Counted from the first letter of the stretch, positions 16,094-25,737 are shown. The stretch is DNA of 64,000 nt from Eubacterium sp. MSJ-21 (GCF_018918185.1 NZ_JAHLPZ010000006.1:124001-188000), one strand, 5' to 3'. Notes: a model not told the origin generated them from the sequence alone. Numbers and translations are program-made.

Positions 16094-17707
16094 CTATATA
16101 AATCCGCGAAAGACTGCCGTTACCACAAACACCTGTAACAGCGCCGTCCACATAGCTGCATACGATTCTGCATGATCCGACACACATGTACGACGTGTGC
16201 GAAGGGCAACCAGCGCAAGCGGCAATACCGGAAGGAAATATCTTCCCTGAACGCCTTCGATTGTCCGATACGATATTGGAGTCCAATAAAAAAGCATAGC
16301 TGCCATAGACAGGGCACAAACGCCTGCAACTACCAACCACATCCAGGTCCGTTCACCGACCGAGATCAACTGCGGCTCCTTCTCTTTGCGCAATGCAGCA
16401 TAAACCATCACCACAAGGAAACCAAGCACGATCACATACGGAATCTGTATGGTAAACCAGCCAAGAGATCCTCCCAGCATCTGGCTCAGATATACATCAA
16501 ACTTATACATCATTGTATTTAGTAAAAGCTCTACAATGTATATTGGATTCTTTAGCAGATATCCTATGGTATATCCATTTTCCTCAGACCAGTCCAGATG
16601 TCGGTTATTTATATTCTCCGGAAGCAGCCATCCATGTACCACACGCACTGCGGCATAGCAGATTCCCAGAGCAGCAACCGCACATACAGCTATCAACAGA
16701 ACCTTCATCCATGGTTTCCACTTCTTCCGCCATGCTGCAAACACATCCCTGTTTGCCCGGATAAAACGCGGGATCAACATACATGGGAGTGCTGCTAACG
16801 GAATCAGCGAATACCCTTTACAAGGCAACAGCAATAACATACTGCATCCAAGCACAGCATAATCCCGGATCCGTCCTTTATGTTCTTCCTCCTGCGCGTA
16901 TGCTATTTTGAGGGTTTTCGCAATTACCAGAATACTGAGTGCCAGCAATCCCGCATCATAGGAAAATGATGCTGCCTGCTGCATGGTAATCGGCAAACAT
17001 GCCCACACGAGTACCGCACCCTTAGCAAACGGAATCCATTTTATGGCATAGTACGCCGCCACAAGGAACAAAATCAGATTCAACAATCTGCCCAGCATAT
17101 ACGTAAGCGTTGTACTAAGATGGAGTAAACGGCCGATCGTAAGCCCCAGAGCCGGGCATATATACAGGTAACGAGGCTTCTGATTTGCAACGATTCCCGT
17201 ATCTACCAACTCCCGGTTCTGAGCAGTCGTAAATGCATCCTTGTACTGATACGCATAATCTCCACGCACCAGAATCTGTTCATTGTACGCATGTCCGACA
17301 TCGTCCGCACGCATCCAGACCGTTTCCTCCCGGATTCCCATCATCCGGTTCGACAACTCATATGCATTATACAGATGTGTCCGCTCATCGGGTGCTGCCA
17401 TCAAAGGAATGGTCAGATAATACACCAAACCAATCGTAATACCCAAAAGCAGAAACAGTTTGTGCGTTGGCATCTCCTCTTTGTTGTAAAACAGACAGCG
17501 CCACGCGAAAATGCCGGTCAACAAAATCAAAAGCACATAAACAATGTTTAATATAACAAAATACGCATCCGCACCTGTCTGCTTATCATGATATGTGAGA
17601 TATGCCATGTACGCATACAGAATCAAAACAACCAAAAGCATCCCCACATACAACACATATTTAATTCTCTTTTTCGCCTGAGCCTGTTCTCTCTTTTCTT
17701 CCATCAT
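16094..17707 (-). CDS. DUF2142 polytopic membrane protein
   Basis: A 537-residue membrane protein with about twelve hydrophobic spans. The conserved extracytoplasmic block after the third span (PLMAAPDERTHLYNAYELSN) fits DUF2142, a family resembling GT-C glycosyltransferases and found in polysaccharide loci. ATG 17707 overlaps the stop of the upstream glycosyltransferase (ATGA), so translation is coupled; the longer frame to 17749 has no better start. With its neighbour it probably assembles or modifies a surface glycan from a lipid-linked sugar. Enzyme activity is not proven for the family. A terminator lies ~170 bp downstream. Confidence 0.82.
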   Translation of the reverse strand: MMEEKREQAQAKKRIKYVLYVGMLLVVLILYAYMAYLTYHDKQTGADAYFVILNIVYVLLILLTGIFAWRCLFYNKEEMPTHKLFLLLGITIGLVYYLTIPLMAAPDERTHLYNAYELSNRMMGIREETVWMRADDVGHAYNEQILVRGDYAYQYKDAFTTAQNRELVDTGIVANQKPRYLYICPALGLTIGRLLHLSTTLTYMLGRLLNLILFLVAAYYAIKWIPFAKGAVLVWACLPITMQQAASFSYDAGLLALSILVIAKTLKIAYAQEEEHKGRIRDYAVLGCSMLLLLPCKGYSLIPLAALPCMLIPRFIRANRDVFAAWRKKWKPWMKVLLIAVCAVAALGICYAAVRVVHGWLLPENINNRHLDWSEENGYTIGYLLKNPIYIVELLLNTMMYKFDVYLSQMLGGSLGWFTIQIPYVIVLGFLVVMVYAALRKEKEPQLISVGERTWMWLVVAGVCALSMAAMLFYWTPISYRTIEGVQGRYFLPVLPLALVALRTRRTCVSDHAESYAAMWTALLQVFVVTAVFRGFI

Positions 17708-19842
17708 TCTACTGTAATCGTTCCGATATCCTCTCCTGCATTCTGACACACCAAAGCAACGGTATATGTTCCTTTTGGAAGAGACTGCTTCAAAAATACG
17801 ACCTCAAACCCTGCAAATGCCAGATGTTTTTTCCGATATGCATCCCGGATATCCGGTCTGTATGCATGCCCTGCTGCCACCTTGTAACAGGTTCCGTTCG
17901 TATCCTTTACTACCACATGCACATCCTTGAAATCCTTCGTCTCCTCATCAAATGCCCAGCCTACAATCTTAACCGGTTCCTCATCCAGAAAATCCTCCAC
18001 TTTGTAGCGAAGCCGTTTGTCCGCACTCCACGTCTCAGTTGTAGGCTCCGGCGCTGCAATGTCTTTGGCATGCAGGACATTCAATGTGAAATCATCACGG
18101 TTTCGAACAAGATTCGGATTATAACAAGGATCATATCCTCTATACTGTGGATGTCTGTCATATAACTTCTCCATTTCCCGTTGCTGTCTTGCAACTTTCT
18201 CCGGAGAAACCGCATCGTATCCCCGGCTGATTGATTCATAATGATACAGACGTACATCCGTGCGCACAACATTATAATATCCTTTTTCCAGCAACTGAAA
18301 GCACAGATCCACATCATTGTATGCAACTGGCAAATCCTCACAGAATCCACCAACTTCCTCAAACTTCGACCGTGCTATCATAAGGCATGCACCTGTAACC
18401 GCGCTGTAATTATATTCCAGTTTATTCCGTCCCCAATAACAGTTCCGGTCATCATCAAAACGAAGAAATGCATGTCCCGGGCCAACCGCAAAGCTTACAA
18501 CGCCTACATGCTGAATCTGGTTTGTCCCCGGATAGATCAATTTACTGCCAACAGCGCCAGTATGTGGCTGTTGGGCATGTCCCAGCATACGTTCCAGCCA
18601 CTCTTCGCCCTCTACCTTAATATCGTCATTCAGGAACAGATAATATTCACCCTCCGCAACCCGTGCACCAATATTACACATCTGCGAGAAATTGAACTCC
18701 ATCGGTTCATAATGATATTTACAATCCATATCCGCACAAAGCTCCGCATATCTGGCATGGTTTTCTTCGTTACTGCCATTGTCCACGATCACAATCTCAT
18801 AATTCTGATATCTTGTTACCTCCCGGATTGATGTCACGCACTGCCGTAAGATGTCATAGTTATCCTTCGACGGAATAATAATGCTGACCTTCGGATTCCC
18901 TGTAACCTCATAGACTACACGGAACATTGCAATATCCGGCAGATATTCCAGATGCCCTTTTGCCCCTCTTCGCTCCAGCGCATCGAGCTTTGCTTTCCTG
19001 GTTGCTTCTATGATATATGGCTTGGCCGAGATCGCATTCGCCGTTGACTCCTCACGTTCCCGCCAATGGTACAGGATCTTCGGAATATGTCCAATGCGCT
19101 TCGTCTTTTCCATCACACGCAAAACCAGATCGTAATCCTGAGATCCTTCCAATCCGACACGTAATCCGCCTAACTCCTCCAACAGTGTCTTTCTGTACAC
19201 GGACAAATGACATGTATACATAAGTGACATAAACGTATCAGGTGACCAATCCGGCTTGAAAAACGGATTCCGCCGCTTCGTTCCATCTTCCGACAGTTTA
19301 TCCTCATCACTGTAAATAAAATCATAATCTGCATCTTCATTCAGCAGTTTCACAACCTCATATAAGGCATCCACCGAATACACATCATCACAATCCAGAA
19401 GAGCTATAAATTCACCATCTGCCATTGCAATTCCATCATTGGTCGCTCTGGATATATGTCCGTTCTCTTCGCGATAGCGAATCTTTATCTTTTCCTGATT
19501 TTCATATAACCGCAAGGTTTCCCGCACAGCTTCATCGGTTGAACAATCATCCACCAGACACAGTTCCCAGTTGTCATAGATCTGGTTTTTAACGGAATCA
19601 ATGCACGCCCGGAGCATTCCTGTATCCACATTGTATACCGGAACAACAACCGATATCAATGGACGATATACAAGCTTTGATGGATCCTGCGGTTCTTTCT
19701 CATTTTGTGCAAGCCACAGATCATACTCATTTGTCCGTGCCAGCTTTTGATGCAGTTTATAAAAAAATACATTCCAGCCTTCCCGGCCAAGACATCTGAC
19801 CATTTTTGCCGGCAGGGAAAGTAATCGGTTTTTCTGTCCCAT
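17704..19842 (-). CDS. Two-domain family 2 glycosyltransferase with C-terminal beta domain
   Basis: A 712-residue protein similar in plan to the one at 581-2371. GT2 domain 1 (about 60-290) shows ISVVVPVYNVD, WELCLVDDCSTDE and the DCDD metal motif; domain 2 (about 315-560) shows VSIIIPSKDNYD, YEIVIVDNGSNEE and FLNDDI. The last ~80 residues form an extra beta-rich module (VKIVGWAFDEETKDF and later LPKGTYTVALVC), often seen in such polysaccharide polymerases and maybe used to bind glycan. It likely extends a surface polysaccharide, using the DUF2142 protein encoded next. GGAGAA precedes the ATG. Donor sugar unknown. Confidence 0.9.
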   Translation of the reverse strand: MGQKNRLLSLPAKMVRCLGREGWNVFFYKLHQKLARTNEYDLWLAQNEKEPQDPSKLVYRPLISVVVPVYNVDTGMLRACIDSVKNQIYDNWELCLVDDCSTDEAVRETLRLYENQEKIKIRYREENGHISRATNDGIAMADGEFIALLDCDDVYSVDALYEVVKLLNEDADYDFIYSDEDKLSEDGTKRRNPFFKPDWSPDTFMSLMYTCHLSVYRKTLLEELGGLRVGLEGSQDYDLVLRVMEKTKRIGHIPKILYHWREREESTANAISAKPYIIEATRKAKLDALERRGAKGHLEYLPDIAMFRVVYEVTGNPKVSIIIPSKDNYDILRQCVTSIREVTRYQNYEIVIVDNGSNEENHARYAELCADMDCKYHYEPMEFNFSQMCNIGARVAEGEYYLFLNDDIKVEGEEWLERMLGHAQQPHTGAVGSKLIYPGTNQIQHVGVVSFAVGPGHAFLRFDDDRNCYWGRNKLEYNYSAVTGACLMIARSKFEEVGGFCEDLPVAYNDVDLCFQLLEKGYYNVVRTDVRLYHYESISRGYDAVSPEKVARQQREMEKLYDRHPQYRGYDPCYNPNLVRNRDDFTLNVLHAKDIAAPEPTTETWSADKRLRYKVEDFLDEEPVKIVGWAFDEETKDFKDVHVVVKDTNGTCYKVAAGHAYRPDIRDAYRKKHLAFAGFEVVFLKQSLPKGTYTVALVCQNAGEDIGTITVE

Positions 19843-19885
19843 ACATCCAATTCTCCTATCCTAAAACATCACTCAAGTATAACAG

Positions 19886-19926
19886 AAGAGACTTCTACCA
19901 CACAACGTACAGTAAAAGTCTCTTTG
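19886..19926 (-). terminator. Terminator-like hairpin after pgi
   Basis: Minus strand AAGAGACTTTTAC pairs with GTAGAAGTCTCTT-type sequence over 13 bp. The U-tract is poor. It lies between the pgi stop and the glycosyltransferase start. Confidence 0.55.
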
Positions 19927-19944
19927 CATCTTCATAAAATTCGA

Positions 19945-21528
19945 TTAGATATTAAGCAGATCACTGAATACCTTCAAAGCGCCGTCTGTCTCATGTGCAA
20001 GTACCTTCTTTGCAAGTACCTTACCAAGCTGAACACCTTCCTGATCAAAGCTGTTGATGTTCCACAGGAATCCCTGGAACATAACCTTGTTCTCGAAGTG
20101 TGCAAGCAATGCGCCAAGTGTCTCCGGATCAAGCTGCTCACCAATGATGATGCTGGATGGACGTCCGCCCTTGAAGTTCTTGTTGCTGTTTGCATCCTTC
20201 TTACCACATGCAAATGCTACGATCTGTGCAGCAACATTTGCGCAGAGCTTCTTCTGGCTTGTGCTTCCCTGAATCTCTACATCCGTACCGATCTGGCTGT
20301 TCTTGAATGCGATAAACTGCAATGGAACAATGTCTGTTCCCTGATGCAATAACTGATAGAAGGAATGCTGTCCGTTTGTTCCCGGCTCACCGAAGATTAC
20401 CGGACCTGTTGGGTAATCAACCGGCTCACCAAAACGGTTTACAGACTTACCATTGGACTCCATATCGAGCTGCTGCAGGTGTGCTGGGAAACGGCTCAGT
20501 GCCTGTGAGTATGGAAGAACGGTTGTTGCAGGGTAACCAAGTACGTTACGCTCGTAAACACCGATCAACGCATCCAGCATAGCCGGGTTCTTCCGGATAT
20601 CTGTATTCTTTGCTGTCTCATCTTCTGCAGCTGCACCATTTAAGAAACGTGCAAATACATCCGGGCCAAATGCCAGTGAAAGTACGGCACCACCAACGGC
20701 TGATGTAGAAGAATAACGACCGCCGATATAATCATCCATAAAGAATGCTGCAAGGTAATCATCGCTCTTTGCAAGTGGAGATGTCTCACTTGTAACGGCG
20801 ATCATATGCTTAGAAGCATCCAAACCTGCCTTTGCAAGTGCATCCTTTACGAAGGACTCATTTGTAAGTGTCTCCAAGGTTGTACCAGACTTTGATACAA
20901 GCACGAAGATAGAATGTGCTACATCTGTAGATGCAAGAACGGCTGCCGCATCATCCGGATCTACGTTGCTGATGAACTTTGCATCCATCTTGAATGTGCC
21001 GTTCTTCTTTGCCCAGTTCTCCAGTGCAAGATACATTGCACGAGGACCAAGGTCACTACCACCGATACCGATCTGTACAACGGTTGTGAACTTCTCGCCG
21101 GCTGCATTTGTGATCTCGCCATTGTGTACCTTATTTGCAAACTCTGCAATACGGTTCTGCTGCTCTACGTAAAATGTTCTCTTATCCACGCCATCTGCCT
21201 TGACTGGCTCGCCAAGCTGACCGCGTGTCATCTGATGAAGAACCAGACGGTTCTCTCCTGTATTGATAACGGCACCATTATAAAGCTCCTGGAACTTGTC
21301 AACGAGCTCTGCTTCCTTGGCAAGGGCTGCAAGCTTCTCCAAAACTGTGTCATCCACTTCCTTTGCAGCGAAGTTGTAAGTAAGCTTCTCTGCCATCGGT
21401 ACGCTGTAATTCTTCGCACGGTCTGCACCGTTCTCACCAGCCATAACAGTTGTGAGGTCTACACTGCCCTTACAAGCTTTGAGTGCCTTGTAAGAATCCA
21501 AAGTATCAAGATTTTTCCAATTTGTCAT
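19945..21528 (-). CDS. pgi: Glucose-6-phosphate isomerase
   Basis: A 527-residue cytosolic enzyme that interconverts glucose 6-phosphate and fructose 6-phosphate. Family landmarks: IGIGGSDLGPRAMYLAL, the phosphate-binding LVSKSGTTLET, the signature DDYIGGRYSSTSAVG, GEPGTNGQHSFYQLLHQGT with the catalytic Glu/His region, and LGALLAHFENKVMFQG near the end. It is of the long E. coli/eukaryote type rather than the ~450-residue Bacillus form. The ribosome site GGAGG is followed by AAAGAAAA. A good promoter (21576-21604) and a small leader hairpin (TGGCGT/ACGCCA) lie upstream. The gene is monocistronic. Confidence 0.97.
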   Translation of the reverse strand: MTNWKNLDTLDSYKALKACKGSVDLTTVMAGENGADRAKNYSVPMAEKLTYNFAAKEVDDTVLEKLAALAKEAELVDKFQELYNGAVINTGENRLVLHQMTRGQLGEPVKADGVDKRTFYVEQQNRIAEFANKVHNGEITNAAGEKFTTVVQIGIGGSDLGPRAMYLALENWAKKNGTFKMDAKFISNVDPDDAAAVLASTDVAHSIFVLVSKSGTTLETLTNESFVKDALAKAGLDASKHMIAVTSETSPLAKSDDYLAAFFMDDYIGGRYSSTSAVGGAVLSLAFGPDVFARFLNGAAAEDETAKNTDIRKNPAMLDALIGVYERNVLGYPATTVLPYSQALSRFPAHLQQLDMESNGKSVNRFGEPVDYPTGPVIFGEPGTNGQHSFYQLLHQGTDIVPLQFIAFKNSQIGTDVEIQGSTSQKKLCANVAAQIVAFACGKKDANSNKNFKGGRPSSIIIGEQLDPETLGALLAHFENKVMFQGFLWNINSFDQEGVQLGKVLAKKVLAHETDGALKVFSDLLNI

Positions 21529-21575
21529 TTTTCTTTCCTCCGTAATCTATTTGGCGTAGGACGCCAGCTCGTTTT

Positions 21576-21604
21576 ATTATAACCTGTTCGGGGGGATTTG
21601 TCAC
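21576..21604 (-). promoter_or_regulatory. Sigma-A promoter of pgi
   Basis: Minus strand: GTGACA (21599-21604), 17-bp spacer, TATAAT (21576-21581). The -10 matches consensus and the -35 differs by one base. Confidence 0.8.
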
Positions 21605-21609
21605 TTGTT

Positions 21610-21783
21610 TTATTCTTCGTCTGTACAAGAATTCTTTACGATTTTCTTCTCTGGTCTCGGTGTGCCACAGGTACAGGTTGTAACGTATCTCTCATTTTCA
21701 GAGGGACTCTTCTTCATGACAAAAGCTACGTCACCACAATATTCTTTATTTAACAAAATAATATCTTTATTTACGAAAATCAT
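21610..21783 (-). CDS. Small cysteine-containing ORF (57 aa), uncertain
   Basis: An ATG-started frame (21783) overlapping the 3' end of the unknown gene at 21767 by 17 nt. The product has a hydrophobic start (MIFVNKDIILLNKEYCGD), then a polar part with a C-x-C pair (YVTTCTCGTPRPEKK) and a last Cys near the end. There is no clear ribosome site, so it may depend on coupling, or may be a decayed remnant. It ends only ~6 bp from the pgi -35. No family recognised. Confidence 0.35.
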   Translation of the reverse strand: MIFVNKDIILLNKEYCGDVAFVMKKSPSENERYVTTCTCGTPRPEKKIVKNSCTDEE

Positions 21784-22261
21784 AATTAAGATATTTGTTT
21801 AGTATTGATAACCCACTTTGAAAAATCTCCAAACATTTATTTTTTTCATCAACATTAAAACTAGGATGATATTCTTCATTTTTTAGAAGTTTCAAATTAC
21901 TTCCATAGAATAACTTATTATAAATATCAACAATTTCTTCATCATTATAATCTCCTACAAACTCTTCATTTAGTGATTTTGATAAATCACTAAATAAATG
22001 CCATGTATCTATTAAACTTTGACAATTTTGCGATATTTCTACATTATCTATTAACTCGGTAATTTTAGATAGATAAAAGACTGTTATTCCTTTTTCAAAA
22101 ATAATATGTTCCTTATCCGCAAATATATTTGCTTCTTCGACACTAGAAAAAACTAACAGCCGTTGATTAAAAAGCAAGAAACCATCTTCATCGTTGCTAT
22201 ACCATATAAAAAAATAAGTTAATCCATTATAAATAATTTTTGTCAAATAATATTTCGTCAT
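21767..22261 (-). CDS. Unknown 164-aa protein, immunity-protein-like in character
   Basis: ATG 22261 has AGGAAC upstream and is preferred to the longer frame (22330), whose first 23 residues look non-native. The product is AT-rich in codon use, acidic, with an N-terminal beta-rich part (TKYYLTKIIYNGLTYFFIW) and a helical C-terminal half (TWHLFSDLSKSLNEEFVGD). I do not recognise a family. Acidic 150-170-residue proteins of this sort often serve as immunity proteins for contact-dependent toxins, but no toxin gene is nearby, so this is only a guess. Lower GC than flanking genes suggests transfer. Confidence 0.6.
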   Translation of the reverse strand: MTKYYLTKIIYNGLTYFFIWYSNDEDGFLLFNQRLLVFSSVEEANIFADKEHIIFEKGITVFYLSKITELIDNVEISQNCQSLIDTWHLFSDLSKSLNEEFVGDYNDEEIVDIYNKLFYGSNLKLLKNEEYHPSFNVDEKNKCLEIFQSGLSILNKYLNYDFRK

Positions 22262-22275
22262 AACTTTGTTCCTAA

Positions 22276-22461
22276 TTATTCCAAATCTTCTTTTGTTGGC
22301 AGTCTGCGGATTTCTCTTCCATCTGTGCATTTGCGCGGAACATCCGATATTCCGGCGGACAAGTTTTCAAATACTCGGATTGACAAATCATCTAATTCTG
22401 TTATAAAATGTATCCAAGAAATGAGTTTTACAACCGTACAGTTTTTACTCAAGCGGCTCAC
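22276..22461 (-). CDS. Short ORF (61 aa), possibly a remnant
   Basis: Begins with GTG and lacks a good ribosome site. The product has a hydrophobic start (TVVKLISWIHFITELDDLS) and a basic end (GREIRRLPTKEDLE). It lies between the membrane protein at 22474 and the unknown gene at 21767, 14 nt from the latter. It could be a small gene in that operon or the C-terminal scrap of a larger one. No family recognised. Confidence 0.3.
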   Translation of the reverse strand: MSRLSKNCTVVKLISWIHFITELDDLSIRVFENLSAGISDVPRKCTDGREIRRLPTKEDLE

Positions 22462-22473
22462 TCGTTTCTTTTT

Positions 22474-23382
22474 TTATTCATTTTCTTTATGCTCGTTTAC
22501 AGAAAGATTTTCTATCAAATCTTCACCAATTTTGCAAGTGGATAACTTATCAATTGCCATTTGAACCTGAAACTCATTTAGTTCGATCTCAACATCGTAA
22601 ATGTTTCCGCTTCTTGGCAATCTGACATGAATAACTGCAAAATGCTGACACTCCTCCGTATTATAAATTCCATCCTCATACTTCTTAAGACGTACTATTT
22701 TTCTTGATATTCCTTCCACCAACCGATAATCTATGGCATATATTTTTTTCTCTGTAAATCCATGTAAATGTGTAGTTCCAAATGCTAAAGCATTTGTTTT
22801 ATAAAAAATCATTTGACTTTTTAAATATGACGCTTCAAGCTCCTCATAATCAATATCACCCTTCAACCACTTCCGTACCGGCATTCCTATATACAGTGAA
22901 AACTCTAGCCAAAACAAAAATCCGAACAGGCAAAGTCCTATGACAGCCATATAATAACGTCCTAAAGGAATAAGACACAAGGTACAAAATATTAGGAACA
23001 ACTGCAATATCATTTTGACAAGATATTCCCGTCTTTGAAATCTTTTTAATAAATCCCGTTTCATGTTTTGATACTTAGGTTTCTCAAAAGGGTGCTTATT
23101 AAGATAGGCTACATATTTCTCATGCCATTCAGGGCTTTCAAAATAGCCGCCATTCATATATTGCGCCTTCGTCTCATGCGCTTTCATATCTGCTTTTCTT
23201 TCTTTACAATACGCATAGATTAAATATACAATGAGCATCGGACAAACAATACATGCCGCACACTTTCCAACCATATCTCCTCTGACAAAAAACAGAAATA
23301 GTCCCATAAATACTGTAAAAACGATATATGCAACCAACGATTTCTTGGTCATAGCAAATGGAAATTTGTCATTTGTTTTCAT
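22474..23382 (-). CDS. Unknown membrane protein (302 aa)
   Basis: Four predicted spans in two pairs: about 15-33 and 38-58, then about 120-140 and 143-163. Between the pairs is a charged loop, and after them a ~140-residue soluble C-terminal domain of mixed beta strands (HFAVIHVRLPRSGNIYDVEIELNEFQ shown in part as FAVIHVRLPRSGN). A GGGGG site precedes the ATG. It is the first gene of a low-GC trio with 22276-22461 and 21767-22261. No known family or catalytic motif seen. Confidence 0.7.
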   Translation of the reverse strand: MKTNDKFPFAMTKKSLVAYIVFTVFMGLFLFFVRGDMVGKCAACIVCPMLIVYLIYAYCKERKADMKAHETKAQYMNGGYFESPEWHEKYVAYLNKHPFEKPKYQNMKRDLLKRFQRREYLVKMILQLFLIFCTLCLIPLGRYYMAVIGLCLFGFLFWLEFSLYIGMPVRKWLKGDIDYEELEASYLKSQMIFYKTNALAFGTTHLHGFTEKKIYAIDYRLVEGISRKIVRLKKYEDGIYNTEECQHFAVIHVRLPRSGNIYDVEIELNEFQVQMAIDKLSTCKIGEDLIENLSVNEHKENE

Positions 23383-23400
23383 GTAATTCTATTCCCCCAA

Positions 23401-24777
23401 CTACGAACTTCCTTCTCTACTTAGCAGGCACACTGCCTCACAATGTTCCGTCCACGGAAATAAATCCACAAGCGCAATCTTCTCCACCTGATACATCCGC
23501 TTGCTCTTCAGGTATTTCAGATCCCGTGCCAGACTTTCCGGTCCGCAGGAGATATACACGATCCGCTTCGGTGCCAGCTTGCAGACGGAATCGAAAAACT
23601 CCGGTGTGCTGCCACTTCGCGGCGGATCTAAGAATACAACATCCACATCCGTTCCGGCTTCTGCCATGCCAACCATGAATTTCCCGGCATCACCATCATA
23701 GATCCGGACATTCTTACAATCGTTACGCTTCACGTTCGTGATGGCATCCTTCGCGGCTGCCTTGTTCAGTTCAACACCGATTACCTGCTTCGCATGATCG
23801 CTTGCCACGATTCCGATCGTACCGGTTCCACAGTAAGCGTCCACGACCACCTCTTCGCCTGTCAGGCTTGCATATTCCATCGCCTTGTTATACAGAATCT
23901 CAGTCTGCACCGGATTCACCTGATAGAAGCTTGTCGGCGAGATCTTGAAGGTCTTTCCACACAGCTTGTCTTCGATAAATCCTCTGCCATACAACACCTG
24001 ATTCCGCTCGCCAAGCACCATACTTGTATCCTTGTCGTTGATATTCTGCACGATCGTCGTGATCTGCGGATGCGCCTTGACAAGCGCCTTCGCGAAATTC
24101 TTCTTCGATGGGAAGATCGGCGACGCCGTCACAAGCACAACCATAACCTCTCCAGTCGCATGTCCGGTTCTGACCATCACATGGCGCAGCAATCCATACC
24201 CACTATCTTCATTGTAGACGGTAATCTTAAATGAACGCAGCAACCCGCGGATCGTCTCCACAATCTCCTGTGCCAGACGATTCTCGATCTTGCAATCGTC
24301 CACTGACAATACCCGGTGCGTTCCCTCTTCATACACGCCCGCCAGAATCTCGCCATTTCGCTTATGGTGAAATGCCGCATTGACCTTGTTCCTGTAATGA
24401 TAGGGTTCTTTCATGCCGATAATTTCATCCACGGAACCATATGGAGCAAGCAGCTTCTTCACCTGATCGGTCTTGATCTTTAATTGCTCCGCATAAGACT
24501 TGTCAATATACTGGCACCCACCGCATTTCTTCGCAATCGGACAGATACTCTTCCCATTATTGTTTTTACGATTCTTGACCGACGCCTGCTTTCCATCGTT
24601 CATGTTTATCCTGTCTTTTTCGGCAGACGATTTTACACATTTGTCTTCTGCCTGCCCGGATGGTACATGTCTGCCTCTGTCTGATTTGGATTTCTTTGCT
24701 GTATACTGATTTTCACTTACCTGTATATTCTTCTTAGGTTGTTCTCCACTCTGCTTGTATCTTCCCTGCTTTGTCAT
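23401..24777 (-). CDS. RNA uracil-C5 methyltransferase, RumA/RlmD family (paralogue 1)
   Basis: A 458-residue SAM-dependent enzyme that makes 5-methyluridine in 23S rRNA or tRNA. An iron-sulfur motif CPIAKKCGGCQY (C-x5-C-x2-C) is followed by the linker, then the methyltransferase: VVDAYCGTGTIGI binds SAM, VFLDPPRSG and YISCGPESLARDL hold the substrate contacts and catalytic Cys, and the general-base Glu is in TEHCEAVCLL. The first ~75 residues are Lys/Gln-rich and replace the usual TRAM domain, unlike the paralogue at 60978. ATG 24777 is preferred because GGAG is well spaced; GTG one codon earlier is possible. Confidence 0.9.
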   Translation of the reverse strand: MTKQGRYKQSGEQPKKNIQVSENQYTAKKSKSDRGRHVPSGQAEDKCVKSSAEKDRINMNDGKQASVKNRKNNNGKSICPIAKKCGGCQYIDKSYAEQLKIKTDQVKKLLAPYGSVDEIIGMKEPYHYRNKVNAAFHHKRNGEILAGVYEEGTHRVLSVDDCKIENRLAQEIVETIRGLLRSFKITVYNEDSGYGLLRHVMVRTGHATGEVMVVLVTASPIFPSKKNFAKALVKAHPQITTIVQNINDKDTSMVLGERNQVLYGRGFIEDKLCGKTFKISPTSFYQVNPVQTEILYNKAMEYASLTGEEVVVDAYCGTGTIGIVASDHAKQVIGVELNKAAAKDAITNVKRNDCKNVRIYDGDAGKFMVGMAEAGTDVDVVFLDPPRSGSTPEFFDSVCKLAPKRIVYISCGPESLARDLKYLKSKRMYQVEKIALVDLFPWTEHCEAVCLLSREGSS

Positions 24778-24780
24778 CAC

Positions 24781-25557
24781 TTACTCCTGCTTCATCTGTC
24801 GTTCGGCTTCATTGACACAATTCACTGCATTTAAACATCTCGGATATCCAATGTATGGCAGGCTCTGTGAGATCACACGCATCAACAATTCCTTGTCATT
24901 TCCGATTTTCATATTTCCCTTTGCATGTGCAACCACCTGCATATCACAGCCACCCTGTGCAAACAAGAAACAGAACGTTACCAGTTCCCGTTTTGCAAGC
25001 GGCAGACGGCTTCCCGGATAATCATCCCCGAAATAATTCTCCTTCAGCCATTTGTTGATATGGCTGTCCTTCCAGACTTCCTTCATATGCTCCTCAAAGA
25101 TTCCCGTCTGCTCCGCAAACTTCTCCTCCTCGGCAGCTTCCGCACCTGCACCGGCAGCCTCCGGCTCATCCGAAGCAGCCTTCTCCAACCGCTCCTGTTT
25201 CGTCATGCCCAGGCGACCCTGCTTGGCTCTTGTCGAATCCAGAAGCGGAAGTTCAATTCCCTTTGCTTCCATAACGACATTTGTAGCAACCAGAAATGGC
25301 CAGACTCTGCCCATACCAAGATAATCTACAGACTGATACACAATCTCCTTAATTACCATCGGTGACAGACCACTGTCCAACGCCTTCGCCACAATCACCT
25401 TATACGCATCTACGCCCTGGCATCCAATCAGGGATGCCAGAATTGACATATACCTGGTCTCGTCATCCAGCTTGATTCCATTCTCATTTACGATCTCCGT
25501 AAACGCAAAACGTTCAAAGCGCTCCATAAATTCTGCATCTGTCTCATATAAATTCAT
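24781..25557 (-). CDS. Carboxymuconolactone decarboxylase-like (AhpD-type) protein
   Basis: A 258-residue protein with two all-helical CMD-type modules. The first covers about 20-95 (ILASLIGCQGVDAYKVIVAKAL), the second about 175-250 (ELVTFCFLFAQGGCDMQVVAHAKGN, quoted only as FCFLFAQGGCDMQVVAH). Only single Cys residues, not the CxxC pair of AhpD, are seen. A Glu/Ala-rich linker joins the modules. ATG 25557 has GGAG 8 nt upstream; the longer frame to 25617 has no site. It ends 3 nt before the methyltransferase gene, so they share a message. Real substrate unknown. Confidence 0.82.
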   Translation of the reverse strand: MNLYETDAEFMERFERFAFTEIVNENGIKLDDETRYMSILASLIGCQGVDAYKVIVAKALDSGLSPMVIKEIVYQSVDYLGMGRVWPFLVATNVVMEAKGIELPLLDSTRAKQGRLGMTKQERLEKAASDEPEAAGAGAEAAEEEKFAEQTGIFEEHMKEVWKDSHINKWLKENYFGDDYPGSRLPLAKRELVTFCFLFAQGGCDMQVVAHAKGNMKIGNDKELLMRVISQSLPYIGYPRCLNAVNCVNEAERQMKQE

Positions 25558-25686
25558 AGTAACAACTCCTTCCCAAAAAACCTGTCTCTCATTATTCCAT
25601 GTTGCATGCAGCTCCATGAAGTTCTCGTATCATGTCTGCATGCACAGACACATCCAACTATAATGATTATATCACATTTCACACGT

Positions 25687-25724
25687 AAAAAAAGTATTGC
25701 TTTCTCAAACGAAAAAGCAATACT
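25687..25724 (-). terminator. Terminator of the riboswitch-controlled kinase gene
   Basis: AGTATTGCTTT pairs with AAAGCAATACT (11 bp, short loop) and a run of seven T follows on the minus strand. Confidence 0.9.
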
Positions 25725-25737
25725 CTGTTCTTTTTAT

